64,000 bases of DNA, taken from NCBI RefSeq assembly GCF_009856605.1, contig NZ_CP047242.1:2230001-2294000 (forward strand), written 5' to 3'. How positions within the stretch are numbered: the stretch's first letter is position 1; each line of letters begins with the position of its first letter. Positions 8,424 to 17,589 of this stretch are shown piece after piece. Both the position numbers and the translations under genes were made by a program. The notes beneath the pieces were generated by a model. It made no database searches. It was not told the DNA's origin and saw only the letters and a list, made by a program, of their open reading frames with translations. Origin of the DNA: Trichormus variabilis 0441 (GTDB lineage: Bacteria > Cyanobacteriota > Cyanobacteriia > Cyanobacteriales > Nostocaceae).

Positions 8424-9041
8424 ATGCAGCCAAAATGGTTAGAGTGGACGCAAAAGCTACAAGCTATTTCCCAAAATGGACTTACCTATTCAGAAAATCC
8501 ATTTGATATCGAACGCTATAAACAGTTGCGGGCGATCGCCTCAGAAATTATGGCGACTTACTCAAATGTCGAAGATAGTTATGTTTTAGATTTATTTGCC
8601 CGTGAACTAGGTTACGCTACCCCTAAGGTTGATGTACGGGGTGCAGTCTTTCGGGATAACTCTATCTTGTTGGTCAAGGAACGCGCCGATGGTCTTTGGA
8701 CTTTACCAGGGGGATGGGCTGATGTTGGTGAGTCACCTAGTGAGGTCGTTGTTAAAGAAGTCTTTGAAGAATCTGGCTATCAAACACGCGCCACTAAAGT
8801 ACTAGCAGTTTACGACCGAGATAAACAAGGACACCCGCCGTTTCCCTTTTATATCTATAAGCTGTTTTTTCTGTGCGAACTTGTAGGTGGTTCTCCCACA
8901 TCCAGTATTGAAACTGAAGAAGTTGGTTTCTTTGCTGAAGATGCTTTGCCCGATCTCTCTTTAGGACGCATCACACCAACCCAAATTCAACGCATTTTCC
9001 AACACTATCGCCAGCCCGATCTACCTACAGATTTTGATTAA
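8424..9041 (+). CDS. Nudix hydrolase with N-terminal helical domain
   Basis: 205 residues. Residues 1-65 form the helical Nudix_N_2-type domain of ADP-ribose/nucleoside-diphosphate-X hydrolases. A Nudix box follows: GWADVGESPSEVVVKEVFEE then SGY, matching G-x5-E-x7-R-E-U-x-E-E-x-G-U except that the usual Arg is Lys. The metal-binding glutamates are present, so catalysis is likely kept. The substrate cannot be read from sequence; ADP-ribose, nucleotide sugars or UDP-X are typical. AAGGA lies six bases before the ATG. Confidence 0.9.
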   Translation: MQPKWLEWTQKLQAISQNGLTYSENPFDIERYKQLRAIASEIMATYSNVEDSYVLDLFARELGYATPKVDVRGAVFRDNSILLVKERADGLWTLPGGWADVGESPSEVVVKEVFEESGYQTRATKVLAVYDRDKQGHPPFPFYIYKLFFLCELVGGSPTSSIETEEVGFFAEDALPDLSLGRITPTQIQRIFQHYRQPDLPTDFD

Positions 9042-9110
9042 GGGAATAGGGATAGGAGAAAAAGCAGGAGAGTAGATAACTCTTGACTATTGACTGTGGA
9101 CTAATGACTA

Positions 9111-10022
9111 ATGACTATGTATAAAAATTTAGCGATCGCTCTTTTCAGTTTGACCTTGACGACAGTCATACCAGATGCAGCATTCGGGGAAACTGTCATG
9201 CAGAAAGTTGCTCGTACAGGGGTATTAACTGCTGGCACTAGTAGAGATGCAATGCCCTTTGCCTATACTAATGCTCAGGGACAGTTGACTGGTTACTCTG
9301 TCGATATGCTGTCTGTAATCAAGCAACAGTTAGAAAAAGAATTAGGGAAAAAAATACAACTAAAATTAGTGGCATTAACTCCTGCACAAAGGATTCCCAA
9401 AATAGTTAATCAGCAAGTTGATATTGTTTGTGATGCTAGTAGTTTTACCTGGGAACGAGATAAAAAGGTAGATTTTTCTGTCAGCTATGGGGCTACTGGT
9501 ACTCAATTATTAGTAAAGTCTGGTAGCAATCTTGGTTCCCCTGAATCGCTAATTGGTAAACGCATTGGTGTATTAGCACAAACTACCAATGAGCAGGCAA
9601 TCAAGCGGGTACAACCCCAAGCTAAACTAGTTTATTTGAAAAGTCGTTCAGAAGGTTATACAGCTTTGCAAGAGGGCAAAATAGATGCTTTCTCATCTGA
9701 TAGCATTTTGTTAGAAAGCTGGTTGCAAAAGGCAAAAAATCCCGATGATTTTGCGATCGTCCCTGATCGCCCTTATTCACGAGAGGGCATTGCCTGCATG
9801 GTTCCTGAGAATAATTCTAAATTTTTGGATGCAGTCAATTATTCTCTGGTGAAGTTTATGCAGGGATTTGTCAATGGTGATACTCGATATGTCACAACTT
9901 TTGATCGCTGGTTTGGGGCTAAGGGTGTCGTTTTGCTAAATCGGGATTTGCGCGATTTAATGAAAGAAACGATGCAGTTGTTTATCGAATTTCGGGAAGA
10001 AATTCCTCAACAAGAACTTTAA
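9111..10022 (+). CDS. Periplasmic amino-acid-type substrate-binding protein (SBP family 3)
   Basis: 303 residues with a signal peptide (hydrophobic core ALFSLTLTTVIPDAAFG, likely cleavage near AFG/ET). The mature part follows the family 3 binding-protein pattern: GVLTAGTSRDAMPFAY, GYSVDMLSVI, VDIVCDASSFTWERDK, IGVLAQTTNEQAI and GKIDAFSSDSILLE. It should bind polar amino acids or a related ligand for an ABC importer, but no permease or ATPase gene is adjacent, so it is an orphan component. The ATG lies inside a TGACTAA-type heptamer repeat; ATG 9117 is an alternative. Confidence 0.92.
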   Translation: MTMYKNLAIALFSLTLTTVIPDAAFGETVMQKVARTGVLTAGTSRDAMPFAYTNAQGQLTGYSVDMLSVIKQQLEKELGKKIQLKLVALTPAQRIPKIVNQQVDIVCDASSFTWERDKKVDFSVSYGATGTQLLVKSGSNLGSPESLIGKRIGVLAQTTNEQAIKRVQPQAKLVYLKSRSEGYTALQEGKIDAFSSDSILLESWLQKAKNPDDFAIVPDRPYSREGIACMVPENNSKFLDAVNYSLVKFMQGFVNGDTRYVTTFDRWFGAKGVVLLNRDLRDLMKETMQLFIEFREEIPQQEL

Positions 10023-10043
10023 CTTTTAGTTGGTAATAGGTGG

Positions 10044-10078
10044 TTGGTAATTGAGAAGAAATTTTCACCAATTACCAA
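10044..10078. terminator. Inverted repeat between convergent genes, possible bidirectional terminator
   Basis: TTGGTAATTG at 10044-10053 pairs perfectly with CAATTACCAA at 10069-10078 in the gap between the binding protein and cofH. There is no good T-tract, so the terminator role is tentative. Confidence 0.4.
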
Positions 10079-11254
10079 TTACCCATTACCTATGACCGTA
10101 TTAGCCAACTGTTTGGCTGACTCTACTGGTTGATAAAGCGTATCTCGTTGTTGGTAAGGTCTACCTATGGAGGCGATCGCATTTTGCAAGGTTTCGACTT
10201 CCATACACGTACCACCTACAGCACCAGCCATTGTGGTGATGTGTTCTTCCATCAATGTACCGCCTATATCATTACAACCCCAATTTAAGGCTTCTGTCGC
10301 CCCAGCTAGCCCTAATTTGACCCAACTTGGTTGATGGTTGGCTATCCAATTACCTAAGTAAATTCTTGCGACTGCACCCAGTAATAAAGCATCGGCTAAA
10401 ACTGGTTGATCGCGCCCGACACGACGGCGTAAAGATTTAGGTGCTTCTTGACCCACGAAAGGTAAGACAATAAACTCGGTAATTCGGGCTGGGTATTTTT
10501 GATTGGTGGCTATTTGTTGGAGCGATCGCAATTTTTCTAAATGCCCAATTTGTTGTTCTGGGGTTTCAATATGCCCTGATAATATAGTACTGGTCGTATG
10601 TAAGCCTAATTTGTGGGCTGTACTAATAATCTCTAACCAAGTTGCAGTATTAATCTTCTCAGGACAGAGTACGCGCCGCACTTGATCATCTAAAACTTCA
10701 GCTGCTGTTCCCGGCAAAGAATTAACGCCAGCATTTTGTAAAGCAGAGATGACACCAGCATATTCCAGACCATCCATTCTGGCGATAAACTGTACCTCTT
10801 GGGGTGAAAAAGCGTGTAGATGAATTTGGGGATATTCTTGCTTAATTGTTTCTAGCAATTTCAGGTAGTAAGGCAAAGATTTACCATCAATCTGGGCTTG
10901 TGGGTGCAATCCTCCCTGCATACAGATTTCTGTTGCCCCTCTCTGCACCGCGTCGTGGGATTTTTCCAAAATACCTGCCCAATCTAACCAATAAGCATCA
11001 GCATCTCCATCATTTCGCCGAAACGCACAAAAACTACAGTGCTGCTCACAAATGTTAGTAAAGTTAATATTCCGATTAATTACGTAAGTAACAGTATCCC
11101 CAGCTTGCTGTTGGCGGAGTTTGTCAGCTGTATGGCGAATAGAGGCGATCGCACCTGAGTCCGTTTGCGTTAGTAAGACTATTCCTTCTTGTGGTGATAT
11201 ATCATCCCCTAACAAGGCACGCTCAAGAATTACATCAACAGTTTTATAATTCAC
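10079..11254 (-). CDS. cofH: FO synthase subunit 2 (CofH, radical SAM)
   Basis: 391 residues. A radical SAM CX3CX2C cluster (C69, C73, C76 in [12 protein letters not shown]) is followed by the family-specific [10 protein letters not shown] and FSPQEV. CofH joins a tyrosine-derived fragment to 5-amino-6-ribitylaminouracil to make the deazaflavin FO. This cofactor is used by deazaflavin-type photolyases in cyanobacteria. The CofG partner is not in this window. The start is GTG at 11254, with only a weak AAG upstream. The sequence is complete for the family. Confidence 0.93.
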   Translation of the reverse strand: MNYKTVDVILERALLGDDISPQEGIVLLTQTDSGAIASIRHTADKLRQQQAGDTVTYVINRNINFTNICEQHCSFCAFRRNDGDADAYWLDWAGILEKSHDAVQRGATEICMQGGLHPQAQIDGKSLPYYLKLLETIKQEYPQIHLHAFSPQEVQFIARMDGLEYAGVISALQNAGVNSLPGTAAEVLDDQVRRVLCPEKINTATWLEIISTAHKLGLHTTSTILSGHIETPEQQIGHLEKLRSLQQIATNQKYPARITEFIVLPFVGQEAPKSLRRRVGRDQPVLADALLLGAVARIYLGNWIANHQPSWVKLGLAGATEALNWGCNDIGGTLMEEHITTMAGAVGGTCMEVETLQNAIASIGRPYQQRDTLYQPVESAKQLANTVIGNG

Positions 11255-11509
11255 AGTAACTTAAAAATATCTCTACAAAATTTTGTACTTACGAGGCTAC
11301 AAATACTTACTTTGTCGTTAATCACACCAAAAAATTATATAACTTTCACACTTTGGCTTAACAAGGTAATTTGCTGCATGGTATTGTAAATCATATTACT
11401 TATAACTACCCATTAGTATATTACCCATCTGGTAAATACTCACCATTCATCCTAAAGTTTTAACTTTCTCTTGTTTAATTTTAGTAGTAATTCTTCTGTA
11501 ATTTTCAAT

Positions 11510-13096
11510 ATGAAATTACCAAAAATTAATCTACCTTTACTGATAATTTCATTGGGTATAATTTTTTCATTATACTTACTATCACGAGTGCCTGAGGATA
11601 TTTATTTTAGCGGCGACGCTGGATTAAAAGCCCTACTAGCAAAGCAGTTTAGTTCTGGGAAGTTAAACTTTGATCTAGATTTATCAGTACCCTCATGGGT
11701 ACGTAATCTCTGGGATAATGGGCTTTATCCTTTTGAACCACCCTTTAGTTATAAAATATCTAATCGTTACTACATTACTTTCCCCTTTACTTTTCCCTTA
11801 ATCACAGCGCCTTTCCATGCCCTATTCGGTTATAGAGGTTTTTATATAGTACCCCTATTATCTACATGGATAATCTGGTTTAATTTTTATCGCATTTGCC
11901 AATTTTTCAAAATTAGTGTACTCACAACTTCTATAGGTATTACCACACTAATATTTGCTTCTCCACTCACCATGTATAGTGCTATGTATTGGGAACATAC
12001 ACTTGCAGTGAGTTTAGCTTTTGCTGGACTAGTAATTATTTTAAGTAAGGGTGAAGAAGGGTTTACTCAAAAAGATGCCCTAGTTAGTGGAATATTGATT
12101 GGTTTATCAGTCTGGTTTAGACCGGAGTTTCTTGCCCTAGTGGCAATTTTAATTCCCTTAGCTCTTTCTTCCTATAAAATTAAGCTAGGAAAAATCAGTA
12201 TTATCAATCAGCATAAAATCTTATTTATTATTAGCTTGTTAGCAACGGTTTCCTGCTTTTTTATTATTAATAAATTAATTTATAATCACCCCTTAGGCGC
12301 TCATGCACTCCAAGTCGTAGAAGAATTTTCTCTTCAAGAACGGTTATCAAAAGCTCATAGGATTTTCGGTCGTCTGTGGAAAAATTTCCGAGAATACTTT
12401 CCTATTGTATATTTCACAATTATTTTTACTGGGTTGTCAGTGTTCTATAAATCTATAAAACTGACAGCCGCAATGAAAAAAATTGTTTTGATATCCATCC
12501 CCTTCATTTTTTTAGTACCTATACTTCTACCTAGTGATGGTGGTAAACAATGGGGACCTAGATTTTTGTTGATTCTGATTCCGCTACTGAGTCTACTAGC
12601 AGCATTTCTTTTAGAATCTACTTTATCAATTAGACAGTTTGGTATCAAATATATTAGTACTGGCATCTTCACAGCACTATTTATGATTGGTGTTTACGCA
12701 AATACATTTATGGGGATAAATTACAGCTATTTTACTGGAAACACAGAAGCTATAGATATCCGCAATTTTTTGCGCCAGGATGATCACAAAATTGTAGCCG
12801 TTGCTCATCAATATATTAGCCAAAGTTTTGAAGCTGCTTTTAAAAATAAACTATTTTTTCTTACAAAGAATTTAGACGACACCAGTAAGCTAGGTTTAGC
12901 TTTAAACGAACAAGGATATGATAATTTTGTTTACGTATGTGCTTCTTATGATCCATGTTTCTCTTCACCGACTATACCTAGTCAAATAAATATTTCTGCG
13001 ACAGACAAACTTTTACGCGTTCAACTGAAAGAAGTGAAAAAGAACAAAAAGTATATCATCCAAGAAGCTGAGATTGTTCAGGTAAAAGATAATTGA
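11510..13096 (+). CDS. Multi-pass membrane protein, GT-C-like putative glycosyltransferase
   Basis: 528 residues from ATG 11510; the frame is open from a TTG at 11471, but MKLPKINLPLLIISLGI looks like the natural N-terminus. It has about ten hydrophobic segments. After TM1, GDAGLKALLAKQF holds an acidic residue in the first outer loop, the position of the catalytic Asp in GT-C enzymes. DGGKQWGPRFLLILIPL, in a later loop, is a further feature of what I recall as the LA_3751/LA_3752-type family. A soluble C-terminal part of about 110 residues follows. Probable role: transfer of a sugar from a polyprenyl-phosphate donor on the outer face of the membrane. It is the first of four glycosylation-type genes in one direction. 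Substrate unknown. Confidence 0.75.
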   Translation: MKLPKINLPLLIISLGIIFSLYLLSRVPEDIYFSGDAGLKALLAKQFSSGKLNFDLDLSVPSWVRNLWDNGLYPFEPPFSYKISNRYYITFPFTFPLITAPFHALFGYRGFYIVPLLSTWIIWFNFYRICQFFKISVLTTSIGITTLIFASPLTMYSAMYWEHTLAVSLAFAGLVIILSKGEEGFTQKDALVSGILIGLSVWFRPEFLALVAILIPLALSSYKIKLGKISIINQHKILFIISLLATVSCFFIINKLIYNHPLGAHALQVVEEFSLQERLSKAHRIFGRLWKNFREYFPIVYFTIIFTGLSVFYKSIKLTAAMKKIVLISIPFIFLVPILLPSDGGKQWGPRFLLILIPLLSLLAAFLLESTLSIRQFGIKYISTGIFTALFMIGVYANTFMGINYSYFTGNTEAIDIRNFLRQDDHKIVAVAHQYISQSFEAAFKNKLFFLTKNLDDTSKLGLALNEQGYDNFVYVCASYDPCFSSPTIPSQINISATDKLLRVQLKEVKKNKKYIIQEAEIVQVKDN

Positions 13097-13632
13097 AAAT
13101 TAATTTGTACCTAGCCCTAATAAGGTAATCAGACTAACTAAAGTTAAGTAGGGTAGATCAATATGAATAGTTTCTGAGTATAGTTAGGTTCTATCACTCT
13201 GATACAAACTACTGGACTGACATGACTAAAATGATGCAATAGACTAGGACGAAATTAAACGCAGATGCACGTAGATATTGACGAAGTCTTCCCGCAGGGT
13301 ACGCGGATAGAATTTCTGTTACTGCACTATTTTAGACTTGCCGCGCCACTATATCTTTGATATTTTTATCTGGAAATCTTTACGTAAGCTTTTTAAGTAA
13401 GAAAAGCTTTACTATTATTTTCACTTAATCATCAATACCTATGTGTATCTTCCAAAAGATGCAAAAGGTCTACTCAATGAGACTACTTAGTTAGCTTAAG
13501 GTTAAAAATCTAACTATGCTTAACAGTATTTATATTTAAACTAATATCAAAAACATATTTAACACAAATATTACAGTGGTCTGTAAATATTCTTGGTATC
13601 ATCAGGACAACACCATATAAGCAAATATATTG
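13097..13632. other. 536-base gap without a supported gene
   Basis: AT-rich. A GC-richer fragment at about 13286-13310 (GAAGTCTTCCCGCAGGGTAC) resembles fragments in the gaps at about 15600-15665 and 17508-17540, so it is likely a degenerate dispersed repeat. Probably also holds the promoter of the gene at 13633. Confidence 0.5.
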
Positions 13633-15327
13633 ATGAATCCTGGGTTCCCAGTTACTAAACTTAATAAACTAGTTTCTCTAGAAACTTTAGCATTAGCAGC
13701 GATCGCCATTGCCGTGCTATTACGTATAGTGAACTTAGGTAGCCGAGAATTTTGGTATGACGAAGTGCTATCTCTACTCCTGGCTACAGGCCAGAAAAGT
13801 GCATACCAGACTCCCAAAGATATACCAGTAGCCTTGGCTGAATATTTGCCGTTACTCACCTTACCTCTTGAATCGGGTTTTGGTGCAGTTATCTCCACCG
13901 TCAAAGAATTACTGTTGAGTTTACTGGGAGGAGAACCGCATCCACCATTATTTTATTTGAGTCAGCATTTGTGGTTGCGCCTTTTCGGTAATAGCGAAGC
14001 AAGCATGCGGAGTTTAAATACATTATTCAGTATTGGGGCGATCGCTAGTGCTTACAGTTTAGGTAAAGTTTTCATCGGACATCGTGGTGGCTTACTGCTG
14101 GCGGCGTTCCTGGGAATCAACCCCTTTTATTTATTCCACTCTCTGAATGTGCGGATGTATGCGCCTTTAGTTTTGTGGACAACACTCAGTGCTGCTGCAC
14201 TTTTTCATCTGATTAAAGAATCTCCTAAGTCAAAGGCTAACCACAGCCTTCATCATCAGTTGTGGTGGAACATCCTATTTATTGGTTCCATAGCTGCTGG
14301 TTTGTTGACCTTTTATTTTTATTTATATTGGGTGATAGCTTTAGCCGTTTTAGTAGTTTATCTGGATAGGCAACATTGGTGGCAACATGGTTTGCGTTTA
14401 GGCGCAGGAGTGATGCTAACCATTCCTTGGATGCTGTGGGGGGGTATCAAACAAATCCGCAGTGCAGATTTGCAAAGATTTGGTAGTCTTAAAAATACTG
14501 GTTCAGCAATATTAACCCACTTGCAAGACACAACTCAGACCTTAGCGAGTAACTTAGTATTGGGGGACTGGGTAACGAGCTTGCCCACAATTAGTATAGT
14601 TATAGTTGGTTGTTTAGCGATCGCTTTCATCATCGCCTCTAGTCTGAAACTCTGGCGACAAGGTGAGCGAAAAGATTTGACTGTAGCTTTAATATTAGGA
14701 ATTTTGCCCCTTTTAATAGCTTTAGGATTAGATATTGTCACCAAAAAGACTACTTTAAATTTTGGCGGCGGAAGAACCATGATTATTATTCTTCCTGGGT
14801 GTTTATTATTATTAACTTTGTGGTTAGAGAAAGCCTTGTCTTCACAATGGCGCACACTAGTAATTTCTAGTTTATTGCTGTTATATCTCACCATTGGTAT
14901 CAGCGATTTTAGTTTACGACAACGCTCAATTTTTCATTCAGTCGCCGAAATCATCTCCCAACAGAAAGAACAACCAATCCTCATAGCCATGAATTCTAAA
15001 GCTTGGGGTCATGTTTTACGTTTAGCATATTACGCTCCTTCAAAAACCCCAGTGATGCTGTTAGCCGAACATCCTGCGGATTTAGCAACTTCACTAGAAA
15101 AAGTTTTAAAAAATGAAACCCAACAATATCCCCGGATTCTTTGGTTGGAAAGTGCAAATCCTGTATGGTCGAAATTAAAAACATCAGCACAGATAGAAAC
15201 CGAACATCAGAAGATGCAGGAAATTTTATCAAAGCAGTTTCAACTAACAAAAACTCAAAATCTCACGGGTACAATGGACTTAGATAGTTTTACCCTAAAA
15301 GTTTACAATCGTTCTACCAATAGTTGA
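13633..15327 (+). CDS. GT39/ArnT-like membrane glycosyltransferase
   Basis: 564 residues from ATG 13633, with a TTG one codon earlier. LGSREFWYDEVLSLL after TM1 is the family's first outer-loop motif, with catalytic-type Asp-Glu. EPHPPLFYLSQHLWLRLFG and SLNVRMYAPL are also typical of the PMT/GT39 superfamily. About ten to twelve hydrophobic segments are followed by a soluble C-terminal region of about 130 residues. It should move a sugar from a polyprenyl-phosphate carrier to a protein, lipid or polysaccharide on the outer face. The paralogue at 17590 shares the motif order, so the two may act on different acceptors in the same pathway. Confidence 0.88.
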   Translation: MNPGFPVTKLNKLVSLETLALAAIAIAVLLRIVNLGSREFWYDEVLSLLLATGQKSAYQTPKDIPVALAEYLPLLTLPLESGFGAVISTVKELLLSLLGGEPHPPLFYLSQHLWLRLFGNSEASMRSLNTLFSIGAIASAYSLGKVFIGHRGGLLLAAFLGINPFYLFHSLNVRMYAPLVLWTTLSAAALFHLIKESPKSKANHSLHHQLWWNILFIGSIAAGLLTFYFYLYWVIALAVLVVYLDRQHWWQHGLRLGAGVMLTIPWMLWGGIKQIRSADLQRFGSLKNTGSAILTHLQDTTQTLASNLVLGDWVTSLPTISIVIVGCLAIAFIIASSLKLWRQGERKDLTVALILGILPLLIALGLDIVTKKTTLNFGGGRTMIIILPGCLLLLTLWLEKALSSQWRTLVISSLLLLYLTIGISDFSLRQRSIFHSVAEIISQQKEQPILIAMNSKAWGHVLRLAYYAPSKTPVMLLAEHPADLATSLEKVLKNETQQYPRILWLESANPVWSKLKTSAQIETEHQKMQEILSKQFQLTKTQNLTGTMDLDSFTLKVYNRSTNS

Positions 15328-16145
15328 AATTTACAGAATATAATCATCAAAGACTGAATCAGAAATTTAAATTGTGTGGTTAACATATTTCTCAATGGCA
15401 TTGATGGAATTATTGTCATATTCTCATCAAAATACATCAAAGCCATCGGGAAATTTTTCTTATTTAACCATTTATGTTTGTTGACTTTTAATAGATTTGA
15501 AAGCCTTTTATTCTCAGGGCTTTATTGAATACCAATTATCGATGAAGATGCGCTTAATTATTTGATAACTAGAAAATTATCATAAGGAAATCTCTGCGTA
15601 CCTTGGCGTTAACCACCCTGCGGGTACTCCTGCGAAGAACTCGTAGAGTAGCCGAAGCGTCTACAGTGTTACTATGCGTTAAAAAGGCTAAAATTTGGCG
15701 CAGTTTTACAAAAAAACGGTATGAACTTTATATCTTAATCAAACTTGAATTTACATTATCTTGAAGTTTTAGATCGTATCTCATCAGTACATTCAGTAGT
15801 ATTAATAATTTCAATTTAATCAAGACTTCAAAATTAGCTCTCAAGTCTAAAAAGCTTGTAAACCTTCCAGAATTTTATTAGTCATATTCACTGAATTACC
15901 GCATACTGAAGTAGTCATGGTAAAACTATGGTTGTTTAACTCTATTCACCACAACCCAATACTTGAATTAAGTAAATTTACTTATTCCTATTACCTATAG
16001 TAATCCGTTCTACTTTTTGTTGGCTTTGGTGCCAGCCTGCCCCATCAAGGAGAATAGGCTCATCCAAAAGCAATTGATTAATGACAACTAACCATTAACA
16101 CTGACCGTACATATCAGTTCTATTTTTCACACCTCATTTAAATTT
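15328..16145. other. 818-base gap without a supported gene
   Basis: No convincing reading frame on either strand. A GC-rich patch at about 15595-15665 (with CCTGCGGGTACTCCTGCGAA) resembles a dispersed Nostoc-type repeat that recurs at about 17508-17540. The rest is AT-rich; the promoter of the GT2-GtrA gene is expected near the right end. Confidence 0.5.
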
Positions 16146-17390
16146 ATGAAAATCAACATCGCCAACGAATTATTAACTGTTCCAACTGGCCTTTTACAAG
16201 TTTCTGATGTGCCACCTAATAGTGTCGGTACTGGTCATAGAGATATATTTTTTTCTTTAATAATCCCTACCTATAAAGAACGGGACAATATTGAAAATGT
16301 TGTCAAAATCTTGAGTCAAACTCTAGATGAATTTATCCCAGGAGATTACGAATTAATTGTTGTGGATGATGATAGTCCAGATATGACTTGGGAAGTTGCC
16401 CATTCTTTGACTGAAGAGTATCCCCAACTGCGGGTGATGCGACGACAACAGGAACGAGGGCTATCTTCCGCAGTTGTTCGTGGTTGGCAGGTGGCGAGAG
16501 GAAGTGTTTTAGGGGTAATTGACGGAGATTTACAGCATCCACCAGAAGTATTAACACAACTGTTGACGAAAATTACCCAGGGAGCAGATTTGGCATTAGC
16601 TAGCCGTCACGTAGATGGTGGCGGTGTCAGTAGTTGGAGTGTAGTCAGACGTTTCTTATCTCGTGGCGCTCAAGTTTTGGGGTTGATGCTGTTACCGGGA
16701 GTATTGGGAAGAGTTTCTGACCCTATGAGTGGCTATTTTATGGTGCGTCGCAGCAGCGTAGCCAGGGCAACACTCAACCCAGTGGGATATAAAATTCTGT
16801 TAGAGGTCATTGGGCGGGGTAATGTTAAAAATATTGCTGAGGTTGGTTATGTGTTCTGCGAACGCCAGCAGGGTGAAAGTAAAGTCACATGGAAGCAATA
16901 TATAGACTATATTCACCATTTAGTCCGATTGCGTTTATCTACTGGGCGTGTAGGTCGAGTCCAGAAAAAAATGAATTTCCCCATAGATCGATTTCTGCGC
17001 TTTGCCTTGGTGGGACTGAGTGGAGTGTTTGTAGATATGGTACTGCTTTATTTACTCAGTGACCCCTCAACCTTGGCTTTGCCCTTGACTCGCAGCAAAA
17101 TTATTGCTGGTGAAATTGCTATCTTCAATAATTTTCTGTGGAATGATGCTTGGACGTTTGCTGATGTGACCATGAAACAGCAGGAATGGCATCAACGCCT
17201 GAAGCGATTTGCTAAATTTAACGTTATTTGTTTGGCGGGATTGGTGCTGAATGTATTGGTGTTGAATTTAGTGTTTAATTTCCTAATTCCTAACCGCTAC
17301 GTTGCTAACCTAGTGGCGATCGCCGTTGCTACTATTTGGAATTTCTGGGTTAACCTCAAACTTAGCTGGCGAGTCACTGACGTAAAATAG
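16146..17390 (+). CDS. Dolichyl-phosphate-mannose-synthase-like GT2 fused to GtrA domain
   Basis: 414 residues. Residues of about 35-260 are a GT2/DPMS domain: SLIIPTYKERDNIENVV, VVDDDSPDMTWE and DGDLQHPPE (the metal-binding DxD-type site), then DPMSGYFMVRR. Residues of about 275-410 are a GtrA domain with four membrane segments, beginning RFLRFALVGLSGVFVD. The first part should load a hexose from a nucleotide sugar onto polyprenyl phosphate on the inner face, and GtrA domains are linked to flipping such carriers. It would supply donor for the neighbouring GT-C-like enzymes. It starts at ATG with weak upstream signals. Confidence 0.93.
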   Translation: MKINIANELLTVPTGLLQVSDVPPNSVGTGHRDIFFSLIIPTYKERDNIENVVKILSQTLDEFIPGDYELIVVDDDSPDMTWEVAHSLTEEYPQLRVMRRQQERGLSSAVVRGWQVARGSVLGVIDGDLQHPPEVLTQLLTKITQGADLALASRHVDGGGVSSWSVVRRFLSRGAQVLGLMLLPGVLGRVSDPMSGYFMVRRSSVARATLNPVGYKILLEVIGRGNVKNIAEVGYVFCERQQGESKVTWKQYIDYIHHLVRLRLSTGRVGRVQKKMNFPIDRFLRFALVGLSGVFVDMVLLYLLSDPSTLALPLTRSKIIAGEIAIFNNFLWNDAWTFADVTMKQQEWHQRLKRFAKFNVICLAGLVLNVLVLNLVFNFLIPNRYVANLVAIAVATIWNFWVNLKLSWRVTDVK

Positions 17391-17589
17391 TCAGCGAACT
17401 TAAATTGGCGTGTGCGGTCTAATATATACAAATTGACACCAATTTAAAAAAAGAATACGACAGATATACAGCCCCAAATGCTTGTCCTGTCTTGACTTTG
17501 AATTTTGTACTCCTGCGGAGAACCCGAAGGGTATTTTGAATTGGTACGACTTGTTCTGCCACTTGGCTTTTCGCAAGGAATAGATTGGT

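Noticed and set aside
15595..15665. GC-rich patch as a tRNA gene or gene remnant
   Set aside because: No cloverleaf or conserved TTCRA segment could be formed and similar fragments recur in other gaps; treated as a degenerate dispersed repeat.
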